NCBI RefSeq assembly: GCF_052076145.1
Contig: NZ_CP197246.1
Coordinates: 4,340,001 to 4,404,000 of the forward strand
Direction of reading: 5' to 3'
Source of the DNA: Kitasatospora sp052076145
GTDB lineage: Bacteria; Actinomycetota; Actinomycetes; Streptomycetales; Streptomycetaceae
Length of the DNA stretch: 64,000 nt
Shown here: piece after piece, positions 50,460-58,492 of the stretch
How positions within the stretch are numbered: position 1 is the first letter of the stretch
How the letters are laid out: each line of letters begins with the position of its first letter
Translations under genes and position numbers: made by a program
Notes under the pieces: generated by a model
The model's input: the letters and a program-made list of their open reading frames with translations, nothing else
Databases searched by the model: none
What the model was told of the DNA's origin: nothing

Positions 50460-50954
50460 GTGATTGAGCAGAGCGCCCCCCGCAGCCGGCCCGCCGGAGC
50501 CCCCGAACCCGAGCCGATCCGCTGGTTCGGCACCAGCTGGGTCGAGCGCGGCACCGACTACCGGCTGCGCCGCGTGGTCGTCCCGATCGGCGCGCTGGTC
50601 GCGGCGGCGGCCGTCGCCGTGGTGCTGCGCTTCGGCGTCGGCGGCGTCAAGATCTCCGAGGCGGGCGGCTTCGTCTACGGCCTGCTCGTCGCCGCCATCG
50701 CCGTCTGCTCCTGCCTGGCGGCGCTGCGGATGTGGAAGCTGCTCACCGAGGGCAGGGACAACCTGACCGGCTGGATGGCCGAGGACAAGTCCCTCGGCGC
50801 GGTCTGGGCGATCGGCTGCGTCGGCGCCCTGCTCGCCTACTTCGTCCGCAGCCTGGTCGAAGCCCCCGGCGAGGCCGTCAAGCGGGCGAGCTACGACCAG
50901 GCCACGGCCTCGTACGAGCGCCGCGAGGCCAAGCGCGGCAAGCGCAAGCGCTGA
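50460..50954 (+). CDS. Small conserved membrane protein
   Basis: The 164-residue protein has an acidic N-terminus, then three hydrophobic segments (VVVPIGALVAAAAVAVVLRF, FVYGLLVAAIAVCSCLAAL and AVWAIGCVGALLAYFVRSL) and a basic C-tail (RREAKRGKRKR). The family is not recognised. GATAAT lies 7 nt before the GTG at 50460 with no ribosome site, so a leaderless start is likely; a GTG at 50445 is an in-frame alternative. It is convergent to the next gene with a 10-nt gap. Confidence 0.72.
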   Translation: MIEQSAPRSRPAGAPEPEPIRWFGTSWVERGTDYRLRRVVVPIGALVAAAAVAVVLRFGVGGVKISEAGGFVYGLLVAAIAVCSCLAALRMWKLLTEGRDNLTGWMAEDKSLGAVWAIGCVGALLAYFVRSLVEAPGEAVKRASYDQATASYERREAKRGKRKR

Positions 50955-50964
50955 CGCCGGGCCG

Positions 50965-52182
50965 TCAGACCCGCGAGGCGGTGCCGCACTTGGCGTCCGG
51001 GTCCACGGTGAGCGGCTTGGAGTGGTCGTACGGGTCCGACGGGGCGCCCTGGGCCGTCGGCATGGAGTCGCCGAAGGTGTACTTGGGGAAGTCCGGGTGC
51101 AGGAAGCCGTCGTCGTCGTTGCAGGCTGCGCCCGCGCCGTCGCTGCTCCCGTGCTGCATGTAGATCTTGTTCGAGTCCACCCGGTAGTGCGCGGGGTCGT
51201 AAAAACGGAAGTCGATGGCGCGCCGCTCGATCACGCGGGCGGTCCAGGTACTACCGGTCGGGTGCGAGTCGGTGCCCGGCCGGACCGGGTAGACGAAGGT
51301 GTAGTCGGTGTGGACGAGCAATCCGTCCTCCCCGTCGCCCTCGAGCTTCGTCCAGCCCTGGACCTTCACCGTCGAGCCGACCAGCGCCGCCTCCTGCGGG
51401 GCGATCCGGGTGAGCCAGCCGAGCGGGTTGTCGTCCTTGTCGTGCTTGGCGAGGGCGGCCGCCAGGTTGGCCTGCGCCTTGCTGTTCAGCAGGTCGAGGG
51501 CGGCTTGCGGGGAGCCTCCGGCGATCACGGCCGGGTCGAGGTTGGTGGCGATCAGGTAGTCCTTGACGAGCTGGAGCCGGGTCGCGACCTGGTCCGCGTC
51601 GAAGGCACCGACGGCCTGAGCCTGCGGCAGCACGATCGCCGAGGCCCCGGCGGGCCAGTCGGCGGCGGGGGAGCCGGCCCAGGGGTGGTCCACGGTGGGC
51701 GTGTCGTCGGCCACCGCCGGCGGCGCTGCCGTGGGAGCGGCGGTCTCGGGCGCGGCGGTGTGGGTCGGCTTCGCGGCGGGCTTGGCGGCCGACGGCGCGG
51801 CGGTCGTGGTGTCGGAGTCCGTGCCGAAGTGGACGGCGTACCAGCTGTGCAGCCGACCGACGTTGAGCGCGGCCAGGGTGACGGCTACCGCGAGCACCAC
51901 GAACAGCGGGGTCTGCCAGCTGCGCCTGCGCTTGCGGCGCCCCCAGGGGTCCACCACCTTCGCCCTCCGGCCGAACCGGCGGCGCCGGATCTCGGTCGGC
52001 GGGCGCCACTGCTCGGCCTCCGGAGGTTGAGCCCGCCAACGGGCGCCGAGCATCCGCGCACGGGCTGACTGCTCCTTCTCGGTGGCGGCCCGGACGAAGT
52101 CCTCGTCGAGGACGAGACCCTCGAAGGGGTCGTGCTCGGGCTCCTTCGCGGGGCGGGCATCTGGATCTTCGGCGATCGGCAC
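50965..52182 (-). CDS. Single-pass membrane protein with extracellular domain
   Basis: The 405-residue protein has a long cytoplasmic N-terminal part (about 95 residues) ending in a dense Arg/Lys block (RRRRFGRRAKVVDPWGRRKR), one transmembrane helix (TPLFVVLAVAVTLAALNVG), an Ala/Pro/Thr linker and an outside domain of about 240 residues with YRVDSNKIYMQHGSS and two Cys near the C-terminus. It resembles streptomycete membrane proteins implicated in spore envelope assembly, but I cannot name a family. CATACT lies 6 nt before the GTG start, suggesting a leaderless transcript. Confidence 0.78.
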   Translation of the reverse strand: MPIAEDPDARPAKEPEHDPFEGLVLDEDFVRAATEKEQSARARMLGARWRAQPPEAEQWRPPTEIRRRRFGRRAKVVDPWGRRKRRRSWQTPLFVVLAVAVTLAALNVGRLHSWYAVHFGTDSDTTTAAPSAAKPAAKPTHTAAPETAAPTAAPPAVADDTPTVDHPWAGSPAADWPAGASAIVLPQAQAVGAFDADQVATRLQLVKDYLIATNLDPAVIAGGSPQAALDLLNSKAQANLAAALAKHDKDDNPLGWLTRIAPQEAALVGSTVKVQGWTKLEGDGEDGLLVHTDYTFVYPVRPGTDSHPTGSTWTARVIERRAIDFRFYDPAHYRVDSNKIYMQHGSSDGAGAACNDDDGFLHPDFPKYTFGDSMPTAQGAPSDPYDHSKPLTVDPDAKCGTASRV

Positions 52183-52294
52183 GCGGACAGTATGCAGAGC
52201 TGCGCGGACACACTCAGAGGCAGGGCATCCGAATGCGGAGGACCGGTGAACCTTCCGTACCGGTACCTCCGCTTTCGCCCTGCGCGGCCCGGGG

Positions 52295-52741
52295 CTAACT
52301 GCTCTTCCTGGCCCGCTTCACCGAGCCGACGACACCGGCCACCACCAGCAGCAGGCCCGCCGGGAGCAGCGAGGTGAACAGCGCCCCGAAGAGGCCCCAG
52401 CTGCCGAGCAGCGTCAGCGCCAGCGTGTTCAGCACCAACAGCGCCCCGGCGGCCGGCAGTGCCGACTCCCAGGGGTGGGCCTCGGCCCAGCGCTGCAGCC
52501 GCCGGTCGCCGTGCTCGCGCATCCGGCCGCCGACGGTGCCCACCAGGAAGAAGAAGAACAGTGCCAGCCCGACCGGCCCCGCCAGGATGTCGGTCGACCA
52601 GTGCCCGGTGATCAGGTCGATCCCGAGCGCGGCGCCGCCGACCACCGCCCCGACGCCGGCAGCGGTCTTCCACGGCCCGAGCGTCGCCGATGCGACGGCG
52701 AGCTGCCGGCTTTCACTCCGCGACAAATCTCCGTGTCCCAT
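52295..52741 (-). CDS. Small integral membrane protein
   Basis: The protein, about 148 residues, contains four hydrophobic stretches (AAGVGAVVGGAALGIDLITG, ILAGPVGLALFFFFLVGTVG, ALPAAGALLVLNTLALTLLG and LFTSLLPAGLLLVVAGVVG). The family is unrecognised. The ATG at 52741 (MGHGDLSRSES) is my choice although GGAGG lies only 1 nt before it; an ATG at 52777 is the alternative. It ends 113 nt upstream of the 52182 gene, with which it may form a unit. Confidence 0.6.
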   Translation of the reverse strand: MGHGDLSRSESRQLAVASATLGPWKTAAGVGAVVGGAALGIDLITGHWSTDILAGPVGLALFFFFLVGTVGGRMREHGDRRLQRWAEAHPWESALPAAGALLVLNTLALTLLGSWGLFGALFTSLLPAGLLLVVAGVVGSVKRARKSS

Positions 52742-52934
52742 GCCTCCACGGTGCTCCGCCCGGCCCCCCGAAGCCATAGGGGCTGCCCCTGAGTTTCCCC
52801 TGACCCGCCCTGGGCCTTTCTGAGGGGCGGCAGTTGCGGACGCACAAGCCCCGACCACACCGTGGACGTGCCCGCGCGGGCGGCGGCGCCGGTGCGAGGA
52901 TGACGGCACGTACGTCACGTAAGGAGCCGTCGCC

Positions 52935-53753
52935 ATGCCTCAGACCGGACAGAAGATCGCCTTCCTCGGCACCGGCAAGATCGGCGAGGCCCTGCTCTCG
53001 GGCCTGCTGCGGGCGGGCACCGACCCGGCGGACGTGCTCGTCACCACCCGCCGGCCCGAGCGGGCCGCCGAGCTGACCGGGCGCTACGGCGTCACGGTGG
53101 TCTCCAACGCCGAGGCCGCGAAGCTCGCCGACACGCTGATCCTGGCCGTGAAGCCGCAGGACATGGGCACCCTGCTGGACGAGCTGGCCCCGCACGTCGG
53201 CGCCGACCGGCTGGTCATCTCGGCGGCGGCGGGCATCCCGACGGCCTGGTTCGAGGAGCGGCTCGCGGCGGGTACGCCGGTGGTGCGGGTGATGCCCAAC
53301 ACACCGGTGCTGGTGGACGAGGGCATGAGCGTGATCTCCGGCGGTTCGCACGCCGGGGAGGTGCACCTGGAGCGCGCCGAGGCGATCTTCCGCTCGGTCG
53401 GCAAGGCGCTGCGGCTGCCCGAGTCGCAGCAGGACGCGGCCACCGCGCTGAGCGGCTCCGGCCCGGCGTACTTCTACTTCCTGGTCGAGGCGATGACGGA
53501 TGCGGGCATCCTGCTCGGCCTGCCCCGGAACGTGGCGCACGACCTGATCGTGCAGTCGGCGATCGGCGCCTCGGTCATGCTGCGGGACTCCGGCGAGCAC
53601 CCGGTGAAGCTCCGCGAGGCCGTCACCTCCCCGGCGGGCACCACCATCGCCGCCATCCGCGAACTGGAGAACCACGGCGTCCGGGCTGCTCTGCTCGGAG
53701 CACTGGAAGCAGCCCGGGACCGCTCCCGCGAGCTCGCCTCCGGCGGTAAGTAG
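52935..53753 (+). CDS. proC: Pyrroline-5-carboxylate reductase
   Basis: The 272-residue enzyme reduces pyrroline-5-carboxylate to proline with NADPH. It has the Rossmann motif IAFLGTGKIGEALLSGLL, VKPQDM, RVMPNTPVLVDEGMSVIS, and the signature ALSGSGPAYFYFLVEAMTDA followed by SPAGTTIAAIRELE. AAGGAG lies 8 nt before the ATG at 52935. Length is typical. The next gene, a HAD phosphatase, starts 28 nt later. Confidence 0.98.
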   Translation: MPQTGQKIAFLGTGKIGEALLSGLLRAGTDPADVLVTTRRPERAAELTGRYGVTVVSNAEAAKLADTLILAVKPQDMGTLLDELAPHVGADRLVISAAAGIPTAWFEERLAAGTPVVRVMPNTPVLVDEGMSVISGGSHAGEVHLERAEAIFRSVGKALRLPESQQDAATALSGSGPAYFYFLVEAMTDAGILLGLPRNVAHDLIVQSAIGASVMLRDSGEHPVKLREAVTSPAGTTIAAIRELENHGVRAALLGALEAARDRSRELASGGK

Positions 53754-53781
53754 CCCCTGGGGCCCCAAGTAGCCTGGCGCC

Positions 53782-54435
53782 ATGCGCTACGACCTGGTGA
53801 TCTTCGACAACGACGGTGTGCTCGTGGACAGCGAGCCGATCTCCAACCGGGTGCTGGCCGGGTACCTGACCGAGTTGGGGTATCCGACCACGGTCGAGGA
53901 CTCGTACCGGGACTACATGGGCTGCGCCGCGCACACCGTGCACGACGTGATCGGCGAGCGGTACGGGGCGCGGCTGCCGGAGGGCTTCGACGAGCTGTTC
54001 CACGCCCGGGTGTTCGCCGCGTTCGGGCGCGAACTCACGCCCGTCGCGGGGGCGGAGACGCTGCTGAAGGCGCTGCGGCAGCGCGGCGTGCCGTACTGCG
54101 TCGCCTCCTCCGCGCACCACGAGTGGATCAGGACGGCGCTGGATCTCACCGGTCTGCGCGGTCACCACGAGGAGGAGCGGATCTTCAGCGCGCAGGACGT
54201 CGGCGTCGGCAAGCCCGCCCCGGATCTCTTCCTGCACGCAGCCCGCAGCCTGGGCGTCGACCCTGCCCGCTGCCTGGTGGTCGAGGACAGCCGCAACGGC
54301 GTCCTCGCGGCCCGTGCGGCGGGCATGGACGTGTACGGCTACGCGGCCCTCACCGACCCGGCGAAGCTCACCGGGGCCGGTGCGACGGGCCTGCTCACCG
54401 ACCTGGCCGAGGTGTTGGACCTGCTGGCGGTCTGA
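53782..54435 (+). CDS. HAD family phosphatase (beta-phosphoglucomutase/YieH-like)
   Basis: The 217-residue protein has all HAD motifs: FDNDGVLVDSEP (nucleophile Asp8 and acid Asp10), VASSAHHEW in motif II, Lys in GVGKPAPDLF and VVEDSRNG in motif IV, with an alpha cap between residues 15 and 80. It should hydrolyse a sugar phosphate or similar. TAGCCT lies 6 nt before the ATG with no ribosome site, suggesting a leaderless mRNA. Substrate unknown. Confidence 0.93.
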   Translation: MRYDLVIFDNDGVLVDSEPISNRVLAGYLTELGYPTTVEDSYRDYMGCAAHTVHDVIGERYGARLPEGFDELFHARVFAAFGRELTPVAGAETLLKALRQRGVPYCVASSAHHEWIRTALDLTGLRGHHEEERIFSAQDVGVGKPAPDLFLHAARSLGVDPARCLVVEDSRNGVLAARAAGMDVYGYAALTDPAKLTGAGATGLLTDLAEVLDLLAV

Positions 54436-54525
54436 CAATCGGTCTGGTCCAACCCCTCCCGGAAATCCGTCCGAGCACCTACGCTCTCGCCAACATCCAC
54501 GTACCGGTGAGTAGCGAGGTTCGGC

Positions 54526-55743
54526 ATGCCCGAGCAGGTCCCAGTGAAGCCGGTCCTGGTGGAGCCGGTCGCAGTGGAGCCGGTCACGCCGCGCCTGCGG
54601 CAGGCGCGGGCCGCCCTCGCCGTCAGCTTCCTGCTCCAGGGCATCACCTTCGCCGTGCTGGTCACGTGCATCCCGGAGATCCAGAAGCAGTACGGGCTGA
54701 GCGACGGCCTGCTGCCGGTCTTCCTCGCGGCCGTGCCGATCCTCGCCGGGGTCGGGTCGATCAGCTCGGAGTGGCTGGTCCGGCGGACCAGCGCCCGGAC
54801 CGTTCTGCGGGTGGTCCAGCCCGCCGTCTGCCTGGCCCTGGCGGGCGCCGGGCTGGGCAGCACGCTCTGGCAACTGGCCATCGCCCTCGGCACGTTCGGC
54901 CTGCTGGTCGGCGCACTGGACGCCAGCATGAACATGCTGGGCGTCGGCCTCCAGCGCCGGTACGGGCGCAGCATCATGCTCGGCTTCCACGCCGCGTTCA
55001 GCCTCGGCGGCATCGCCGGGGCCGCGATCGCGGGCCTCGGCTCGCACTACGACCTGCACCTGCGCACGCTCTTCGGCGCCAGCGCGGCCGCCCTGATCCC
55101 CGTCGCCCTGCTGGTCGGCACCCGCTTCGCCGGCCGCGCCGAACTCGGCGACGCCGTCCGGGAGGCCGCCGAGGCCGCCGCCCGCTCGATCCCCTGGCGC
55201 CCGCTGCTGCCGCTCTGCGCGGTTATGGCCTTCGCCTACATCGCCGACGCGTCGGTCTCCAACTACAGCGTCAAGTACCTCACCGACGGCCTGGGCAGCG
55301 CGGCGGACGTCGCCAAGCTCTCCTACCTCGGCTACATGGTCGCCCTGCTGGCCGGCCGCACGGTCGGCGACCGGGCCGTCCAGCGGTACGGTGCCGCCCC
55401 GGTGGTCCGGGCCGGCGCCGCCGTCGCCGCCCTCGGCTTCGTGATCGCCGCCGCAGCGCCCGGCCCGTGGGCCGGGATCGGCGGCTTCACCGTCCTCGGC
55501 CTGGGCATCTGCGCGATCATCCCCCAGGTCTTCGCCGCCGGGGGCCGGCTCTTCCCCGCCGACTCCGACGCCGCCGTGGCCCGGCTCAACCTCTTCAACT
55601 ACGTCGGCTTCCTGATCGGCTCCCCCCTCGTCGGGGCCATCGCCGACGGGGCGTCCTACCGCCTGGCGCTCCTCGCACCCGCTGTACTCGTCCTCGCGAT
55701 CCTCCCCCTGACCGGTGCGTTCGGCCGATCTCCGCGCCCCTAG
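54526..55743 (+). CDS. MFS transporter
   Basis: The 405-residue protein has 12 hydrophobic segments and resembles the YbjJ-like MFS group. Landmarks are RARAALAVSFLLQGITFAVL, the motif near ALDASMNMLGVGLQRRYGRS, and FHAAFSLGGIAGAAIAGLG. The N-terminus has a VEPVAVEPV-type repeat of unknown role. The ATG at 54526 has GAGG 6 nt upstream. The substrate cannot be read. It is followed by acuC in the same direction. Confidence 0.93.
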   Translation: MPEQVPVKPVLVEPVAVEPVTPRLRQARAALAVSFLLQGITFAVLVTCIPEIQKQYGLSDGLLPVFLAAVPILAGVGSISSEWLVRRTSARTVLRVVQPAVCLALAGAGLGSTLWQLAIALGTFGLLVGALDASMNMLGVGLQRRYGRSIMLGFHAAFSLGGIAGAAIAGLGSHYDLHLRTLFGASAAALIPVALLVGTRFAGRAELGDAVREAAEAAARSIPWRPLLPLCAVMAFAYIADASVSNYSVKYLTDGLGSAADVAKLSYLGYMVALLAGRTVGDRAVQRYGAAPVVRAGAAVAALGFVIAAAAPGPWAGIGGFTVLGLGICAIIPQVFAAGGRLFPADSDAAVARLNLFNYVGFLIGSPLVGAIADGASYRLALLAPAVLVLAILPLTGAFGRSPRP

Positions 55744-55774
55744 GTCCGTGCGTACCTGGCCTACCCTGTGAACC

Positions 55775-56959
55775 ATGCTCAATCGCTGCGGCCTGAACCT
55801 CTTCTGGGACGAGGGCGTCACCGCGTACGACTTCGGCCCCGGCCACCCGATGGACCCGACCCGGCTGGCGCTGACGATGCGGCTGGTCGAGGCCTTCGGC
55901 CTGACCGCCGCGCCCGGCGTGAGCGTCCGCAAGGCGCCGCCCGCCGGGGACTCCACGCTGCGGCTGGTGCACACCGCCGAGTACGTCGACGCGGTGAAGC
56001 GGGTCGCCGCCGACCCGGGGCTGACGGACCAGCGGCACGGCCTCGGCACCGACGACAACTGGGCCTTCGCCGCCCAGCACAGCGCCTCGGCGCTGATCGC
56101 GGGTCAGTCGGTGGCCGCCGCCGAGGCGGTCTGGCACGGCGAGGCCGGACACGCCGTCAACTTCGCGGGCGGCCTGCACCACGCGATGCCGGACCGGGCG
56201 GCCGGCTTCTGCGTCTACAACGACGCCGCGCTCGCCGTCGCCCGGCTGCTGGAGCTGGGCGCCGAGCGGGTCGCGTACGTCGACCTGGACGTGCACCACG
56301 GCGACGGCGTGCAGCAGGCGTTCTGGGACGACCCCCGGGTGCTCACCATCTCGCTGCACGAGACCCCGGCGACGCTCTTCCCCGAGACCGGCTGGTCCAC
56401 CGAGACCGGCGGCCCCCAGGCGCCCGGCTCGGCCGCCAACCTGCCGCTGCCCGCCGGGACGGGGGACGCGGGCTGGCTGCGGGCCTTCCACGCCCTGGTG
56501 CCCGAGCTGCTCGCGGCGTTCCGGCCGCAGGTGCTGGTCAGCCAGCACGGCGCGGACACCCACGCGGAGGACCCGCTCGCCCACCTCGCCGTCAGCCTGG
56601 ACGCCCAGCGGCTGGCCACCGAGGCCGTGCACGAGCTGGCGCACCAGTACGCGGACGGCCGCTGGGTGGCGCTCGGCGGCGGCGGGTACGCGGTGGTCGA
56701 GGTGGTGCCCCGGGCCTGGACCCACCTGGTCGCGACCGCCGCCGGGCAGCCCGTCGACCCGGCCGCCGAGACGCCGGAGGCCTGGCGGGCGGAGGTACAG
56801 CGGCTCACCGGCCGCACCGCGCCCACCCGGATGACCGACGGCGTGACCCCGCACTGGCGGGACTTCCACGACGGCGGCTACGACCCCGGCAACCGCCTCG
56901 ACCAGGCGATCCTGGCGGCCCGCCGGGCCGTCCTGCCGCACCACGGCCTGCTCCCGTGA
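55775..56959 (+). CDS. acuC: AcuC-type class I deacetylase (histone deacetylase fold)
   Basis: The 394-residue protein belongs to the arginase/deacetylase fold: GGLHHAMPDRA, VAYVDLDVHHGDGVQQ (zinc Asp/His), SLHETPATLFPETG, QHGADTHAEDPLAHL and the C-terminal GGGGYAVVEVVPRAW. AcuC proteins remove acetyl groups from acetyl-CoA synthetase or other proteins. TACCCT lies 7 nt before the ATG at 55775, so the mRNA is probably leaderless. Its TGA overlaps the GTG of the next gene (GTGA, 56956-56959). Confidence 0.94.
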   Translation: MLNRCGLNLFWDEGVTAYDFGPGHPMDPTRLALTMRLVEAFGLTAAPGVSVRKAPPAGDSTLRLVHTAEYVDAVKRVAADPGLTDQRHGLGTDDNWAFAAQHSASALIAGQSVAAAEAVWHGEAGHAVNFAGGLHHAMPDRAAGFCVYNDAALAVARLLELGAERVAYVDLDVHHGDGVQQAFWDDPRVLTISLHETPATLFPETGWSTETGGPQAPGSAANLPLPAGTGDAGWLRAFHALVPELLAAFRPQVLVSQHGADTHAEDPLAHLAVSLDAQRLATEAVHELAHQYADGRWVALGGGGYAVVEVVPRAWTHLVATAAGQPVDPAAETPEAWRAEVQRLTGRTAPTRMTDGVTPHWRDFHDGGYDPGNRLDQAILAARRAVLPHHGLLP

Positions 56960-57759
56960 CCAGGGCGGAGCTCGTCGCGCACCTGCTGCACCGCAAGCTC
57001 GCCGGGCCCGCCGTGCCGACCAGCCGCCAGCAGAACCTGCGCAGCTACCGGCTCTTCGGCCAGGGCGACCCGGCCGCCCTGATGGGCCTGGACCCGGAGC
57101 TGCGCTGGGGCCCCGGCACGGTGCTCGAGCTGATGGCCGAACGCTGCGGCGTCCGTCCGGAGTTCTCCTACCGGCAGGGGCCGGACCGGATCGACCCGGA
57201 GCTGACGGTGGACGCCCTCGACCGGCTCGCCGGGCTGCTCCGGGCCACCGCCCGCCGCCGGGGCGCGGTGCTCGCGGGCACCGGCCACCCCGGCAGGCTC
57301 ACCGGCTTCCACACCGCCCTGGCCCGCGCACTCGAGGCGGCCGGCTGCCCCCTGCTCACGCCCGCGCGGGGTGCGCGCTTCCACGAGCCCACCCCCGGCG
57401 GCCGGCTGCCCCGCACCCTGGACTACCTCGGCCCGGTCGCCGTCGTCCGGGGTCTCGACGACGGCCGCGCGCCCGTGCACACGCACTCCGCGCAGCCCGT
57501 ACGGCTCGCGCTGGCCGAGTGCCGGGAGGGGCTGCCGGCCCTGGTACTGGGGGACCACGGCTGGCTCTGCGGCGCCGGGCGGCTCGGGATACCGGCGGCC
57601 GGGCTGGCCGACTCCAACGACCCGGCGCCGTTCGTCGCCGAGGCGGAGGGCACCGTCGCGGTGGCCGTCCCGGTGGACGACGGTGCGTATCCGGCTTGCT
57701 ACAAGCCGCTGAGTGACTACGTACTGCAACAGGCGGATCTCGCACCGTACAAGGACTGA
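56956..57759 (+). CDS. Conserved phosphatase-like protein coupled to acuC
   Basis: The 267-residue protein is of a type annotated as phosphatase in streptomycetes. It has GTGHPGRLTGFHTALARALE (phosphate-type loop), VHTHSAQPVRLAL, LVLGDHGWLCGAGRLG and GLADSNDPAPFVAEAEG with conserved Asp/His. The true reaction is uncertain. The GTG start overlaps the acuC stop by 4 nt, so the two are co-translated, and the pair recurs in relatives. The downstream 117 nt hold regulatory structures before the bdtA-like gene. Confidence 0.8.
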   Translation: MTRAELVAHLLHRKLAGPAVPTSRQQNLRSYRLFGQGDPAALMGLDPELRWGPGTVLELMAERCGVRPEFSYRQGPDRIDPELTVDALDRLAGLLRATARRRGAVLAGTGHPGRLTGFHTALARALEAAGCPLLTPARGARFHEPTPGGRLPRTLDYLGPVAVVRGLDDGRAPVHTHSAQPVRLALAECREGLPALVLGDHGWLCGAGRLGIPAAGLADSNDPAPFVAEAEGTVAVAVPVDDGAYPACYKPLSDYVLQQADLAPYKD

Positions 57760-57784
57760 GCTTCCCCCTCTTCCCACTGGTACC

Positions 57785-57865
57785 ACCCTTAACTACTCTG
57801 GGGATACACGTGTGCCGGTGGAGTCACCGGAGGGGAAGCCGGTGCCTTGCACACGGGTTAAGGGT
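57785..57865. promoter_or_regulatory. Inverted repeats and mutually exclusive hairpins before the bdtA-like gene
   Basis: ACCCTTAAC (57785-57793) and its complement GTTAAGGGT (57857-57865) are 63 bp apart. Between them CACCGG (57825-57830) can pair with either CCGGTG at 57815-57820 or CCGGTG at 57839-57844, so two exclusive hairpins are possible just before the start codon. Confidence 0.45.
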
Positions 57866-57876
57866 CGGGTGAGGTC

Positions 57877-58086
57877 ATGAGTTCCGGCGAACGCCCCCTG
57901 CAGGAGGTCGTCTTCCTGACCGTGGCGGAGGTTGCCTCGGTCATGCGGGTGTCCAAGATGACGGTGTACCGGTTGGTGCACAGCGGAGAACTGCCGGCCA
58001 TCAGGGTCGGCCGCTCCTTCCGGGTCCCCGAACAGGCGGTCCACGAGTACCTCAAGGAGTCCTACGTGCGGCTCGAAAGCGCGTAG
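57877..58086 (+). CDS. bdtA: Excisionase-like helix-turn-helix regulator (BdtA-like)
   Basis: The 69-residue protein is a MerR-type/excisionase winged helix: FLTVAEVASVMRVSKMTVYR, then LVHSGELPAIRVGRSFRVP. It matches the small regulators adjacent to bldN in streptomycetes, including BdtA, a known BldD target of S. coelicolor. The sequence differs clearly from BldC, another small MerR-like developmental regulator. The ATG at 57877 has GAGG only 2 nt upstream, an unusually tight spacing. It is transcribed toward the bS22 gene. Confidence 0.78.
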   Translation: MSSGERPLQEVVFLTVAEVASVMRVSKMTVYRLVHSGELPAIRVGRSFRVPEQAVHEYLKESYVRLESA

Positions 58087-58120
58087 TCCACCACCGGTTT
58101 CCCACTCGTTGGGGACACGA

Positions 58121-58150
58121 TTACGGTGCTGGGCGCACGGAAGGTAGGCT
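58121..58150 (+). promoter_or_regulatory. Candidate promoter of the bS22 gene
   Basis: TTACGG (58121-58126) and TAGGCT (58145-58150) are 18 bp apart, giving a leader of about 60 nt before the GTG at 58219. Confidence 0.4.
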
Positions 58151-58218
58151 AGGCCCTCCGTCAGTCGTATGGACTCCGTCTCTCACGGGCGCGAGTCTCA
58201 GTGAGCGAGGGTTGTTCC

Positions 58219-58317
58219 GTGGGCTCTGTCATCAAGAAGCGTCGCAAGCGTATGGCCAAGAAGAAGCACCGCAAGCTTCTGAAGCGGACTCGCGTTCAGC
58301 GTCGCAACAAGAAGTAA
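58219..58317 (+). CDS. 30S ribosomal protein bS22 (AURKAIP1/COX24 domain)
   Basis: The 32-residue, very basic protein (MGSVIKKRRKRMAKKKHRK, then LLKRTRVQRRNKK) is the small actinobacterial ribosomal protein bS22. It starts with GTG at 58219 and ends at 58317, with GAGG about 8 nt upstream. It is easily missed because it is so short. It lies between the bdtA-like gene and an epimerase gene and has a terminator 8 nt after its stop. Confidence 0.95.
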   Translation: MGSVIKKRRKRMAKKKHRKLLKRTRVQRRNKK

Positions 58318-58325
58318 CACCACTC

Positions 58326-58354
58326 CGCCCGCTCCGGTACTACCGGGGCGGGCG
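58326..58354. terminator. Terminator after the bS22 gene
   Basis: CGCCCGCTCCGG (58326-58337) pairs with CCGGGGCGGGCG (58343-58354) with one G-U position, around the loop TACTA. Confidence 0.78.
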
Positions 58355-58492
58355 TAGCTGTGTCCGGGGTCTTTCACCTTCCGTGCGGCCGACTTCGCAT
58401 TCTCGGCTCCGCATTAGCGTCGCTGAAACGCCCGCACGGTACGGTGCTCGCAAGGCTTGAACAGGGCGTGTGGCCGAGGAGGGTGCAGGCAG

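Noticed and set aside
57877..58086. Assignment of the small MerR-like gene as bldC
   Set aside because: Its sequence differs from BldC; content and position near bldN fit the BdtA type better.
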